NCBI RefSeq assembly: GCF_016918035.1
Contig: NZ_JAERWK010000005.1
Coordinates: forward strand, 186,001-250,000
DNA from: Nakamurella leprariae
GTDB lineage: Bacteria > Actinomycetota > Actinomycetes > Mycobacteriales > Nakamurellaceae
Length of the DNA stretch: 64,000 nucleotides
Direction of reading: 5' to 3'
Shown here: piece after piece, positions 7,531 through 16,317 of the stretch
Position numbering within the stretch: position 1 is the first letter of the stretch
Layout: each line of letters begins with the position of its first letter
The notes under the pieces: model-generated
What the model was told of the DNA's origin: nothing
Database searches by the model: none
What the model saw: the letters and a program-made list of their open reading frames with translations, nothing else
Translations under genes and position numbers: made by a program

Positions 7531-9045
7531 TCACGCCCCCGGCGTCCGCCGCCCCATCACCTCGGGACCGGTGACCGGACAGTGCACGTGGGCCGGCTCC
7601 GGTCCACGATCATCCGGAGCCGCCGGGCTGTGTCCCGCCACGGTGGTCCAGGCCAGGACCGCCCCGACCACCAGCAGGCCCGCTCCCACCCACAGCACGA
7701 CGGTGAAGCCGGCGGCGAAGGCCGCCGGGTCGGAGAGCGCCGCGCCGGTGAGCCCACCGATGACCGGGAACGCGGCGACGGCCAGCAGGTTGGCCGCCCG
7801 GGCCACGGCGTTGTTCACCCCGGAGGCGATGCCGGCGTGCTCGTCGGCCACCGCGCCCAGCACGGCCGAGGTGAGCGGGGCGACCAGGACGGACAGGCCC
7901 AGGCCGAGGACGACCACCGCCGGCAGCACGTCCGTGAGGTACCCGGCCCCGGGCCCGATGCGCAGCATCAGCAGCACCGAGGCCGCACACAGCAGCGGGC
8001 CGACGGTCATCGGCAGCCGGGCGCCGATGCGCTGGGCCAGCCCGCCGGACCAGGCCGACAGCAGCAGCATCAGGACCGTCACCGGCATCGTGGCCAGCCC
8101 GGCGGCGAGCGGGGTGAAGCCGACGACCACCTGCAACTGCAGGGTGAGCAGGAAGAACACCCCGCCGAAGACGGCGTAGACCACGAAGGTGACCGCGTTG
8201 GTGGCGGTGAACTGCCGACTGGCGAAGATCGACAGCGGCAGCATGGGCGCCCGGGCCTGCCGCTCCCGCACCACGAAGGCGACGGCGGCGAGCACGCCGG
8301 TGCTCGCCGGGACGAGCACCGGGGCCGCGCCGATCCCGTCATCGGGCACCGCGATGACGGCCGCGGTCACACCGGCCAGGGCCACCACGCTCAGCGCGCC
8401 GCCGAGCAGGTCGAGCCGCCGCGGTGCATCCGGGTCGCGCGTCTCCGGCACGTGCCGGAGCCCGATCAGCACGACCGCGGCGGCCAGCGGCAGATTGATC
8501 AGGAAGACCAGCCGCCAGGACACCGCCTCGACGAGCCAGCCGCCGAGGAACGGACCGGCGGCGGTGGCCACCCCGCCGAAGGCGGACCAGACCCCGATCG
8601 CCTTCGGCCGGTCGTCCCGGCGGAACGACGCCTGGATCATGGCCAGGCTGCCGGGCGTGAGCAGCGCCGCCCCGACGCCCTGCACGGCTCGGGCGAGGAT
8701 CAGCACGGGGGCGTTCGGGGCCAGGCCGCAGGCCAACGAGGCGACCGCGAACCAGACCACGCCGACCAGGAAGACCCGGCGCCGCCCGAACCGGTCCCCC
8801 ATCGATCCGCCGAGCAGGATGAGCGAGGCCAGGGTCAGCGTGTAGCCGGTGATCGTCCACTGCAGGGCGCCGAACTCGGCGTCCAGGTCCCGACCGATGG
8901 CCGGCAGCGCCACGTTGACCACCGTGGCGTCGATCCCGGCCAACGCCGAGCCCAGCACCGCGGCCACCAGCAGCCAGCGCCCGGCCGGCGAGGCCAGTCG
9001 CAGGTCCGGGGCGCCGGGTCGGGCCCGCATCTCGCCGTCGTCCAT
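7531..9045 (-). CDS. DHA2-family MFS drug exporter (EmrB/QacA type)
   Basis: 504 residues with about 14 hydrophobic segments. Diagnostic features are DATVVNVALPAIGRDL in the first helix, LILLGGSMGDRFGRRRVF (MFS motif A), and PGSLAMIQASFRRDDRPKAIGVWSAFGGVATAAGP (motif C region). These are the marks of proton-driven 14-helix multidrug exporters. ATG 9045 is preferred over GTG 9069 because a GGGGG ribosome site stands ten bases before it. It lies downstream of the DinB gene on the same strand (46-base gap) and may be co-transcribed. The substrate is unknown. Confidence 0.9.
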   Translation of the reverse strand: MDDGEMRARPGAPDLRLASPAGRWLLVAAVLGSALAGIDATVVNVALPAIGRDLDAEFGALQWTITGYTLTLASLILLGGSMGDRFGRRRVFLVGVVWFAVASLACGLAPNAPVLILARAVQGVGAALLTPGSLAMIQASFRRDDRPKAIGVWSAFGGVATAAGPFLGGWLVEAVSWRLVFLINLPLAAAVVLIGLRHVPETRDPDAPRRLDLLGGALSVVALAGVTAAVIAVPDDGIGAAPVLVPASTGVLAAVAFVVRERQARAPMLPLSIFASRQFTATNAVTFVVYAVFGGVFFLLTLQLQVVVGFTPLAAGLATMPVTVLMLLLSAWSGGLAQRIGARLPMTVGPLLCAASVLLMLRIGPGAGYLTDVLPAVVVLGLGLSVLVAPLTSAVLGAVADEHAGIASGVNNAVARAANLLAVAAFPVIGGLTGAALSDPAAFAAGFTVVLWVGAGLLVVGAVLAWTTVAGHSPAAPDDRGPEPAHVHCPVTGPEVMGRRTPGA

Positions 9046-9090
9046 CCGGTCACTGTCCCCCGCGTCCACGGACGACCCGACCCGGGATGT

Positions 9091-9615
9091 TCAGCCCATC
9101 GACTTCCGGCCGTCGATCGTCTCCCGGAGGAGGTCGGCGTGGCCGGCGTGCTGCGCGGTCTCGGCGACGATGTGGACGAACACCCGGCGGGCCGACCACC
9201 GGACACCGGGCGGGTACCACGGTGCCTCCGGCAGCGGGTGGCCGGCGTCCAGGTCGGGCAGGTCCCGGACGAGCGCGTCGGTGCGCGCGGCGACCTGCCG
9301 GTAGCGCTCCAGGATCCCGGCCAGGGTGTCGTCCCCCATCATGCGGAAGCCCTCCGCGTGCGCGCGGTAGGTCGCCTCGTCCGGCGGACCGGACGAGGTG
9401 TCACCGTGCTCGATGAAGTCGTCCCACGAGGCCTCGGTGATGGCGACGTGCTTGATGATGCCGCCGAGGCAGAGCGCGCTGGCCGTGGGCCGCGCGGCCG
9501 CCTGCTCGTCGGTGAGGCCGTCGACGGTGCCGATGAGCAGCCATCGGTGTTTCGCCAGCGCATCGAGCAGGTCGGCCCGCTCCCCCGTCGCGATTGATCG
9601 GGCCTGATCGGTCAT
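9091..9615 (-). CDS. DinB / DUF664 family protein
   Basis: 174 residues of a DinB-like four-helix bundle. Visible signatures include LLDALAKHRWLLIGTVDGLTDEQAAARPTAS near the start, LGGIIKHVAITEASWDDFI with a conserved His, and FVHIVAETAQHAGHADLLRETIDG near the end. The His residues (IKHVA, AQHAGHAD) form the usual metal site. Many such actinobacterial proteins are mycothiol-dependent or of unknown activity. A GGAGG ribosome site precedes ATG 9615. Confidence 0.85.
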   Translation of the reverse strand: MTDQARSIATGERADLLDALAKHRWLLIGTVDGLTDEQAAARPTASALCLGGIIKHVAITEASWDDFIEHGDTSSGPPDEATYRAHAEGFRMMGDDTLAGILERYRQVAARTDALVRDLPDLDAGHPLPEAPWYPPGVRWSARRVFVHIVAETAQHAGHADLLRETIDGRKSMG

Positions 9616-9735
9616 CGGATGCCTCCAGGAGTCGCCGGTGTGGGCGGTGCCGGGACCAGTACCGCACACACCACCGACAGCCGGCCTGCCGGGCGCGGCG
9701 AGAGTCCGGGCCGCCGCCGGGCAGACTGGGCTCCC

Positions 9736-11007
9736 GTGTCGACCGCGCGCACCGACCGAGTTCTGGATCCGGCCGTGATGACCGGGTTCCCGCCACCCCC
9801 TGAGCAGCGCTGGACCCTGGCCACCTGGCAGCAGCCGCCGGTGAACCGCTGGTCGTTCAACCACCTCCGGGAGGTGCTGCGCACCGCGCGGGTCGGCCGG
9901 GGATCCGGACCCGTCCGGTCGCTGCGGCCGGGCGAGGCGCTGGATCTGTCGGCGATCACCTGGCAGCGGGGCCGGCACACCGGGACGGTCGCCGGCCTGC
10001 TCGGCGTCGCCACCGAACCGGAGCCGGACGATCCCGGCACCGACGCGTTCGTGGTCCTGCACGACGGCGCCGTGGTCGCCGGAGGATCGCCCGGCCCGTT
10101 CGCCGCGGCCGACCGGCCACACCTGCTGATGTCCTGCGGCAAGGCGATGATCGGTGCGCTGGTCGGGATCCTGGTGGATCGCGGTGCGCTCCGGCTGGAC
10201 GTGCCGGTGCAGTCCTGGATCCCGGAACTGACCGACACCGGGTACGCGGACGCCACCGTGCGGCATCTGCTCGACATGCGTTCGGGCATCCGGTTCGTCG
10301 ACACCGGCGGCGCCGGCAGCCCGGCCCGTCGGCTGCGGGAGGCGATCGGCTGGACGCCACCCACGCACCCGGACCTGCCCACCTCGATGTACGACCTGCT
10401 GGCCACCCTGTCCGCGGACCGGCCGCACGGCGGAGCGTTCCAGTACCGCTCCAGCGAGACCGACCTGCTCGGCTGGCTGTGCGAACGGGCCACCGGGGTG
10501 CGGATGCCCGACCTGCTGGGCGAGCTCCTCTGGGCGCCGCTCGGCGCGGCCCAGGACCTCGACGCGGTGGTCGATCCGGCCGGCGCGGTCGTCGTGGACG
10601 GTGGCTTCGCCTGCACCATCGGCGATCTGGCCCGGTTCGGCCAGCTGCTGTGCGACGACGGGGCGGTCGGCGACCGTCAGGTGGTACCCGCGGCCTGGCT
10701 GGCCGACGCGCGCGCCGGGGGCGGTGACCCGACCACCGCCGTCGACGTCGCGGCCGCGTTCGCGGCGTCCCAGAGCGCCGCCCTGTTCCCCGGCGGCGCG
10801 TACCGCAGTCACCACTGGCTGCCCCGGGCCGACCGCGGGGTGCTCATGTCGATGGGCATCCACGGGCAACTGCTGTGGGTCGAGCCGGACCGTCGGCTGG
10901 TCGTGGCCGTGCTCTCGTCCTGGGCCCGACCGCAACCGATGTCCGCCCTGCACGCCACGTTCGCCGCCGTCGACGCGATCGGCACCGCGGTGGCCCAGCG
11001 GTCCTAG
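9736..11007 (+). CDS. Serine hydrolase, beta-lactamase/NylB-like
   Basis: 423 residues from GTG 9736 (ATG 9778 is an in-frame alternative). The S-x-x-K catalytic pair is in LLMSCGKAMIGALVG, a Tyr-x-Ser triad element is in AFQYRSSETDLLGWL, and VRHLLDMRSGIRF is typical of the class C beta-lactamase/6-aminohexanoate-dimer hydrolase fold. No signal peptide is evident, so it is probably cytoplasmic and acts on small esters or amides. The gene converges on aztA: the shared tetramer CTAG at 11004-11007 supplies the stop codon for both. Confidence 0.85.
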   Translation: MSTARTDRVLDPAVMTGFPPPPEQRWTLATWQQPPVNRWSFNHLREVLRTARVGRGSGPVRSLRPGEALDLSAITWQRGRHTGTVAGLLGVATEPEPDDPGTDAFVVLHDGAVVAGGSPGPFAAADRPHLLMSCGKAMIGALVGILVDRGALRLDVPVQSWIPELTDTGYADATVRHLLDMRSGIRFVDTGGAGSPARRLREAIGWTPPTHPDLPTSMYDLLATLSADRPHGGAFQYRSSETDLLGWLCERATGVRMPDLLGELLWAPLGAAQDLDAVVDPAGAVVVDGGFACTIGDLARFGQLLCDDGAVGDRQVVPAAWLADARAGGGDPTTAVDVAAAFAASQSAALFPGGAYRSHHWLPRADRGVLMSMGIHGQLLWVEPDRRLVVAVLSSWARPQPMSALHATFAAVDAIGTAVAQRS

Positions 11008-11648
11008 CGGCCTCCCAGCGGTTCCGCCACTCGCCCGGCCGCCAGGTGCAGCCGGTGGTCCGCCCGCCGGACCTGATCGGCGTCATGGGTGACGTGCACG
11101 ACGACCACCCCGCGCCGGGCCTCGGCCGCCATCGCGTCCTCGATCCACCGCCGCGCCGTCTCGTCGACCCCGGCGGTGGGCTCGTCGAGCAACAGCACCG
11201 GAGCCCGCTGGGCGAGCGCCTGGGCGACCAGGGCCCGCTGGCGCTGGCCACCGGAGAGGGCGTCGAGCGGCCGGCGCGCCAGGTCCGCGAGTCCCAGCTG
11301 CGTCATCGCCTCGGTGACCAGGGTGCGATCGTCCGCCCGGAGCCGGGCCCACGGGCCCCGGTCACGCCACCGTCCCATCGCGACGGCGGACCGGACGGTC
11401 AGCGGCAGCGGGCGTTCCGCGCTCCACGACTGCCGGACGAAGGCGACGCCACCGGCCGGCCGCAGCACCCGTCCGGCGGCCGCCTGATGCACCCCCGCGA
11501 CCACGGCCAGCATCGTGGACTTGCCGGATCCGTTCCCACCGGTGACGACGGTCACCGTCCCCGGAGCGAACACCGCGTCGACCGCATCGACGGCGAGAAC
11601 GGTTCCGTGGTACGCGGTCACGCGCTCCACCTGGACGAGATCGGTCAT
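11004..11648 (-). CDS. aztA: Zinc ABC transporter ATP-binding protein AztA
   Basis: 214 residues with Walker A GGNGSGKST, Q-loop VRQSW, ABC signature LSGGQRQRA, Walker B VLLLDEPTAGVD and the switch His in HVTHDAD. It is a short metal-type ABC ATPase. Identification as AztA rests on its context: it is divergent from a metal-type permease and followed there by AztD-like and AztC-like genes. It should power zinc uptake with that permease. The start lies 14 bases from a GAACGATTC box, so a Zur-type regulator could control both directions. Confidence 0.85.
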   Translation of the reverse strand: MTDLVQVERVTAYHGTVLAVDAVDAVFAPGTVTVVTGGNGSGKSTMLAVVAGVHQAAAGRVLRPAGGVAFVRQSWSAERPLPLTVRSAVAMGRWRDRGPWARLRADDRTLVTEAMTQLGLADLARRPLDALSGGQRQRALVAQALAQRAPVLLLDEPTAGVDETARRWIEDAMAAEARRGVVVVHVTHDADQVRRADHRLHLAAGRVAEPLGGR

Positions 11649-11662
11649 GCAAGGATCGTATC

Positions 11663-11681
11663 GAACGATTCCGATTCTCAT
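11663..11681. promoter_or_regulatory. Putative Zur-type operator between aztA and aztB
   Basis: GAACGATTC at 11663-11671 followed by CGATTCTCAT forms an imperfect Fur/Zur-like box in the 46-base gap between the divergent zinc genes. It resembles the GAATGATTC box before the second aztD gene. The core is an inverted GAA/TTC repeat. Assignment to Zur is inference. Confidence 0.5.
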
Positions 11682-11682
11682 G

Positions 11683-11694
11683 TACGGTGACCCG
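11683..11694 (+). promoter_or_regulatory. Putative leaderless -10 element of aztB
   Basis: TACGGT at 11683-11688 stands six bases before GTG 11695 and immediately after the Zur-like box, which would therefore cover the -35/-10 region. Confidence 0.45.
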
Positions 11695-12558
11695 GTGCTG
11701 TGGCTCCTCGACCCGTTCTCCGCCGGCTTCATGGCTCGCGCTCTGATCGGCGGCGTCCTGGTCGCGGTGATCTGCGGCGTCGCCGGGACCTGGGTGGTGA
11801 TCCGGGGATCCGCGTTCCTGGGCGAGGCGCTCGCGCACGGCATGGTCCCCGGGGTCGCCCTGGCTGCACTGCTCGGCGTGCCCACCGTGCTGGGGGCGGC
11901 GGTCAGCGCCGCCGCGATGGCCACCGGGGTCGGCCTGCTGACCCGGCGCCGCCGGCTGTCCGACGACACCGCCATCGCCCTGCTCTTCGTCGGCATGCTC
12001 GCCCTCGGCGTGCTCATCGTCTCCCGGTCCCGGTCGTTCGCCACCGACCTCACCGCCATCCTGTTCGGTGACGTGCTGGCCATCCGGACCGGCGACGTCG
12101 TGCAGTTGGCGGTCGCGGTGGTCCTGACCCTGCTGGTCGCGGCGGTCGGGCACCGCGCGTTCGTCGCGCTGACCTTCGACCCGGTCAAGGCGGCCACCCT
12201 GGGCCTGCGGCCGGGCGCCGCCCGTGTCGCGCTGACCGTGCTGGTCACGCTGGCGGTGGTGAGCTCCTACCAGGCGGTGGGCAGCCTGCTGGTGGTCGGG
12301 CTGCTGGTGGCGCCGGCCGCCGCGGCCCGGCCGTGGACCACCGGCATCGTGTCCACCATGTCCCTTGCCGCCGCGATCGGGGCGGTCGCCGTCACGGTCG
12401 GGCTGCTGGTCTCCTGGCACGCCGGCACGGCCGCCGGCGCCTCGATCGCCCTGGTCGCGGTGGCCGCGTACCCGGTGTCGACGCTGCTCCGCACCCTCAC
12501 CGCCCGGCTCGGGGCACCGCGGAGTGCCCACCGCCCCGAGGTCGCGACCGCGCGCTGA
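11695..12558 (+). CDS. aztB: Zinc ABC transporter permease AztB
   Basis: 287 residues and about eight hydrophobic helices of the metal-permease (ZnuB/MntB) type. Conserved blocks include LLDPFSAGFMARALIGGVLVAV, RGSAFLGEALAHGMVPGVA, and VVSSYQAVGSLLVVGLLVAPAAAA. GTG 11695 is chosen because a TACGGT hexamer lies six bases upstream; ATG 11680 would add five residues. It is the first gene of a rightward zinc operon and divergent from its ATPase gene aztA. Confidence 0.87.
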   Translation: MLWLLDPFSAGFMARALIGGVLVAVICGVAGTWVVIRGSAFLGEALAHGMVPGVALAALLGVPTVLGAAVSAAAMATGVGLLTRRRRLSDDTAIALLFVGMLALGVLIVSRSRSFATDLTAILFGDVLAIRTGDVVQLAVAVVLTLLVAAVGHRAFVALTFDPVKAATLGLRPGAARVALTVLVTLAVVSSYQAVGSLLVVGLLVAPAAAARPWTTGIVSTMSLAAAIGAVAVTVGLLVSWHAGTAAGASIALVAVAAYPVSTLLRTLTARLGAPRSAHRPEVATAR

Positions 12559-12603
12559 CCGTTCCTGCCTCCGATCCGGCACCACCCACCAGAAGGGCCT
12601 CCT

Positions 12604-13887
12604 GTGCTGACCCCTGCGCGCCGCACCGCGCCCCTGCTCCCTCTGGGCCTGGTCGCCCTCGGGCTGACCGTCGCCGCCTGCTCCGGTGGCTCGCCGTCCG
12701 GACCGACGAGCAGCTCACCCGCCGCGTCCGCGCCCAGCACCGCAGCCGATGGGGCGGGGGACGGCTTCGGCGACGGCTACGGCGCGTCGGCCGGTGCGGC
12801 CGAGATGACCGAGGCGCAGCTGCGTCTCGCCGTGGTGGCCCCGGACGGCCGGACCACCGGCATCGACCTGCTCACCGGTGGTCCGCTCGAGCTGCCCGAC
12901 CTGCCGGCACCCGACACGGTCAGCACCGACGGCCGCTACCTGTTCGCCACCGCACCCGACGGCCTGACCGTGCTGGACACCGGAGCGTGGACCGTGCCGC
13001 ACGGCGACCACTCGCACTACTACCTGGCCGAACCCCGCCTGATGGGCCCGATCCCGGCCGGCACCGACACCCGGGCCGCGTCCGCGATCGCCACGGTGGC
13101 GCTGCTCGATCCGGCCACCGGTCACGGCACCGTACTCGACGGTGCCGCGCTCGGTGACGGCGAGATCACCTCCACCGCCACGGACGTCGAGGCCGCCGGC
13201 GTGCTGGTCCCGCTGGGCGAGCAGTTGATCGCCGGCACGGCCGCGGCCGACGCCGTCCGGGTGCTGGACGCCACCGGGACCCCGGTGCCCGGCGCGGAGG
13301 TCGGCTGCCCGGATCTGGCCGGCACCATCACCAGCCGGGTCGGCGTGGTCGTCGGGTGCGCGGACGGCGCCGTGCTCGCCACCGCCGGGGCGACCGCCGA
13401 CGACCCGGTCACCCTGGACCACATCGCCTACCCGGAGCCGGTCGCCGCCGCCGAACGGGCTCGGGAGTTCGCCGCCCGCAAGGACCGTCCGTCCGTGGCG
13501 GCGCTCGCGGGCGAACGCGGCGCGTGGGTGCTGGACACCCGGAACCGGGCCTGGTCGCTGCTCGAGACACCGGTCCCACTGCTCGCGGTCACCGCGGTCG
13601 ACGACCGGGACCACACCGTCGTCGCCGTCGATCGGGACGGGCGGATCCTCACCCTCGACGCCGAGACCGGCGCCGTCACCGGGAGCAGTGAGCCACTGCT
13701 GGCCGACTCGGTGGCCGATCCCGTCCTCCGCGAGGCCGTCACCATCGAGGTGGACGCCAACCGTGCCTACGTCAACGACCCGGCCGGACGGCGCGTCCTG
13801 GAGATCGATCACGGGGATGCGGCCCGGATCTCGCGCGAGTTCGCCACCCCCGACGTGCCGCTGTTCCTGGCCGAGTCGGGCCGATGA
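12604..13887 (+). CDS. AztD-like secreted metallochaperone (lipoprotein), first paralogue
   Basis: 427 residues. A lipobox, VAAC, follows a hydrophobic signal, then an Ala/Ser/Gly-rich linker, then a beta-propeller-like repeat domain from about residue 75. The motif VPHGDHSHYY supplies clustered His and Asp residues that could bind zinc. Compared with the second paralogue it lacks the PGHVVRH, PHHGVA and VHGEG motifs. A GAAGGG ribosome site precedes GTG 12604. Its stop overlaps the aztC start as ATGA, so translation is coupled. The role in handing zinc to AztC is inferred from context. Confidence 0.7.
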   Translation: MLTPARRTAPLLPLGLVALGLTVAACSGGSPSGPTSSSPAASAPSTAADGAGDGFGDGYGASAGAAEMTEAQLRLAVVAPDGRTTGIDLLTGGPLELPDLPAPDTVSTDGRYLFATAPDGLTVLDTGAWTVPHGDHSHYYLAEPRLMGPIPAGTDTRAASAIATVALLDPATGHGTVLDGAALGDGEITSTATDVEAAGVLVPLGEQLIAGTAAADAVRVLDATGTPVPGAEVGCPDLAGTITSRVGVVVGCADGAVLATAGATADDPVTLDHIAYPEPVAAAERAREFAARKDRPSVAALAGERGAWVLDTRNRAWSLLETPVPLLAVTAVDDRDHTVVAVDRDGRILTLDAETGAVTGSSEPLLADSVADPVLREAVTIEVDANRAYVNDPAGRRVLEIDHGDAARISREFATPDVPLFLAESGR

Positions 13888-14849
13888 GCCGCCGCCTGCG
13901 CGCCGGCCTGGCCGTGCTCGCCGTCGTCCTCATCGGTCTGCTGCCGGCCTGCGCGGCCGGCGGCAACGGCGGGTCGGGTCGACCGCTCGTCGCGGTGAGC
14001 ACCAACATCCTGGGCGATGTCGTGCGGGCCGTCGTCGGCGACCAGGCCGACGTCCTGGTGCTCATGCCGGCGGGTTCCGACCCGCACTCGTTCGAGATCT
14101 CGGCCCAGGAGGCGGCCCGGGTGCGCCAGGCAGACCTGTTGGTCGCCAACGGTCTCGGCCTCGAGGAGGGCGTTCAGCACCATCTCGACGCGGCCGCCGC
14201 CGACGGCGTCCCGCAGTTCGTGGCCGGCGAGGCCATCGAGCCGATCCCCTACGGCACCGGGGACGTCGCACCGGCCGGTCCCGACGACGAGCGGGGGGCA
14301 CCCGGACTCGGCCCGGACCCGCACCTGTGGACCGATCCGCAGCGGATGGTCCAGGTCATCGACGCCCTGGAACCGGCGCTCGCCCAGCACGTCCCCGCCC
14401 TGGACACCGAGACGCTGGCCAGCTCGGCCGCGGCCTACCGCCAGCAGCTGCAGGAGCTGGACACCGAGCTCGGGATCCTCTTCGCGACCATCCCGCCGGA
14501 GCGGCGCGCGCTGGTCACCAACCACAACGTCTTCGGCTACCTGGCCCAGCGGTACGGGTTCTCCGTCGTCGGCACCGTCCTGCCCGGCGGGAGCACGCTC
14601 GCCGCGCCGAGTGCGAGCGACTTCGACGACCTGGTCGCCGATCTCGAGGCGGCCGGCGTGACGACCGTGTTCGCCGACGCCGCCCGGCCGGAGCGGCTGA
14701 TGCAGGTGCTGGCCGACGAGGTCGACCTCGACGTCCAAGTCGTCCCGCTCCACACCGAGTCGCTCAGCCCGCCCGGCGGGGACGCGGCGACCTACCTGCA
14801 GATGATGCGCACCAACGCCGACCGGATCGCCGCCGGGCTGACCCGGTGA
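13884..14849 (+). CDS. aztC: Zinc ABC transporter substrate-binding lipoprotein AztC
   Basis: 321 residues. The N-terminal lipobox is LPAC. This is a cluster A-I metal-binding protein with the expected His ligands in SDPHSFE (about H68), DPHLWTDP (about H147) and TNHNVFGYLA (about H214). The fourth ligand position, often Asp, appears to be Glu in HTESLSPPGGDAATY. The loop between the first and second ligands is short and not His-rich, which suits AztC-type proteins loaded by AztD. It is coupled to the previous gene by ATGA. Confidence 0.87.
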   Translation: MSRRLRAGLAVLAVVLIGLLPACAAGGNGGSGRPLVAVSTNILGDVVRAVVGDQADVLVLMPAGSDPHSFEISAQEAARVRQADLLVANGLGLEEGVQHHLDAAAADGVPQFVAGEAIEPIPYGTGDVAPAGPDDERGAPGLGPDPHLWTDPQRMVQVIDALEPALAQHVPALDTETLASSAAAYRQQLQELDTELGILFATIPPERRALVTNHNVFGYLAQRYGFSVVGTVLPGGSTLAAPSASDFDDLVADLEAAGVTTVFADAARPERLMQVLADEVDLDVQVVPLHTESLSPPGGDAATYLQMMRTNADRIAAGLTR

Positions 14850-14885
14850 CCGGCAGTCGACACAGAACTCCAGACCCTTCGTTAG

Positions 14886-14904
14886 TTGAGAATGATTCTT
14901 GATA
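14886..14904. promoter_or_regulatory. Zur-type box before second aztD gene
   Basis: TTGAGAATGATTCTTGATA contains the palindrome AGAATGATTCT, typical of Fur/Zur operators. It lies 12 bases before ATG 14916, in the 66-base gap after aztC, so this paralogue may have its own zinc-repressed promoter. Confidence 0.6.
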
Positions 14905-14915
14905 GGATGCACACC

Positions 14916-16184
14916 ATGAGAACCTCCCGTCCGACCCGCTCGCTCGCGCTGGTGGCCGGCGCCGGCCTGTTGCTCGCCGCCTGTGGCTCCGGTGAGTCGA
15001 ACGACACGTCCGCGAGCTCAACGTCTTCCGAGTCAGCGTCGTCCTCGTCGTCCGCCGCATCGAGTGCTTCGTCGTCCGTCGCCGCCGCCGACGGCTCGCG
15101 CGTCACCCTGACCTACGACGGCGGTCTGCTGGTGCTCGACGGCGAGACCCTCGACTTGGTCGCCGATCTCCCGCTGGCCGGCTTCAACCGCGTCAACCCG
15201 GCCGGCGACGGCCGCACCGTGATGGTCTCCACGTCCGAGGGCTTCCAGGTGCTCGACACCGGAACCGCGGTCGGCGGTGACGAGACCGAGCCCACCCTGA
15301 CCGACGTCGTCTTCACCGCCCCGAAGCCGGGTCACGTCGTCCGGCACGCGGGGAAGACAGTGCTGTTCTCCGACGGCACCGGTGACATCACCGTCATGGA
15401 CACCGAGGACCTGACCGGGGCCACCGAGCCGCCCGAGACCCAGGTCATCGCATCCGAGGCGCCCCACCACGGCGTGGCCATCCAGCTCGAGGACGGCACG
15501 GTGCTGTCCACCCTGGGCACCTCCGAGTCGCGCAGCGGGGTCCGCGTGCTCGACGCCTCCGGCACCGAGGTCGCCCGCAACGAGGAGTGCCCGTCGGTGC
15601 ACGGCGAGGGCACTCTGTCCGGCGAGGTCGCCGTCTTCGGCTGCAGCGACGGCGTCCTGGTCTACCGGGACGGGGCCTTCACCAAGTTCCAGGCGCCCGA
15701 CGAGTACGGCCGGATGGGCAACGCCTACGTCAGCGAGACCTCCCCGATCCTGGTCGGCGACTACAACTCCGACCCGGACAGCGAGGGCTCCCTGCTCTCC
15801 GAGCTGGTGCTGCTGGACACCAGCACCGACCAGCTGCAGGTCGTCGACCTGCCCCAGGGCGTCCGGTACACCTGGCGGGACGTCGGCCGCGGGCCGGCCG
15901 ACGAGATCGTCCTGCTCAGCACCGACGGCACGTTGAACTCCCTGGACCCGGCCACCGGCGAGATCCAGCGGTCGTGGGACGTCATCGCTCCGTGGGAGGG
16001 CCCGGCCGAGTGGCAGGATCCGCACCCGGCCCTGGTCGTGCACGGCGACATCGCCTTCATCACCGAGCCGGCGCAGCAGCGCATCCTCGCCGTCGACCTG
16101 ACCAGCGGCGAGGTCCTGGCCGAGGGCGAGCTGCCGGCCACGCCGAACGAGATCGCCGTCGCCACAGGCATCGCCGCCTCCTGA
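14916..16184 (+). CDS. aztD: Zinc metallochaperone AztD, second paralogue
   Basis: 422 residues. It has a lipobox LAAC, a very Ser-rich linker (residues 27-60), then a beta-propeller-like domain. Candidate zinc ligands are PGHVVRH, PHHGVA, CPSVHGEG with a paired Cys in FGCSDG, and DPHPALVVHGD. This set fits AztD as I know it, which binds zinc in the periplasm and passes it to AztC. AGGA at 14904-14907 provides a ribosome site with suitable spacing to ATG 14916. A Zur-like box lies just upstream and a strong terminator follows. Two AztD-type genes in one cluster is notable. Confidence 0.78.
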   Translation: MRTSRPTRSLALVAGAGLLLAACGSGESNDTSASSTSSESASSSSSAASSASSSVAAADGSRVTLTYDGGLLVLDGETLDLVADLPLAGFNRVNPAGDGRTVMVSTSEGFQVLDTGTAVGGDETEPTLTDVVFTAPKPGHVVRHAGKTVLFSDGTGDITVMDTEDLTGATEPPETQVIASEAPHHGVAIQLEDGTVLSTLGTSESRSGVRVLDASGTEVARNEECPSVHGEGTLSGEVAVFGCSDGVLVYRDGAFTKFQAPDEYGRMGNAYVSETSPILVGDYNSDPDSEGSLLSELVLLDTSTDQLQVVDLPQGVRYTWRDVGRGPADEIVLLSTDGTLNSLDPATGEIQRSWDVIAPWEGPAEWQDPHPALVVHGDIAFITEPAQQRILAVDLTSGEVLAEGELPATPNEIAVATGIAAS

Positions 16185-16202
16185 CACCAGGACCGGCCGC
16201 CG

Positions 16203-16244
16203 GTTCCCGCGGGTCGGGAGGAGCATGCCCCGACCCGCGGGAAC
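16203..16244. terminator. Hairpin terminator after aztD
   Basis: A perfect 16-bp inverted repeat (16203-16218 with 16229-16244) with a ten-base loop, 19 bases after the aztD stop, closes the zinc operon. Confidence 0.8.
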
Positions 16245-16304
16245 ACCCCGCCCACGCGCCGACCGAGCCCGAACCCCGCTCCCGGAGCGCCGCGGGCCCC
16301 GACC

Positions 16305-16317
16305 TACGCTGCAGGCC
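16305..16317 (+). promoter_or_regulatory. Putative leaderless -10 element of LLM gene
   Basis: TACGCT at 16305-16310 with a seven-base gap before ATG 16318. Confidence 0.45.

Noticed and set aside
7465-9597. Long plus-strand frame across the DHA2 and DinB genes
   Set aside because: Repetitive Gly/Arg/Asp/His composition, antisense to two well-supported genes.
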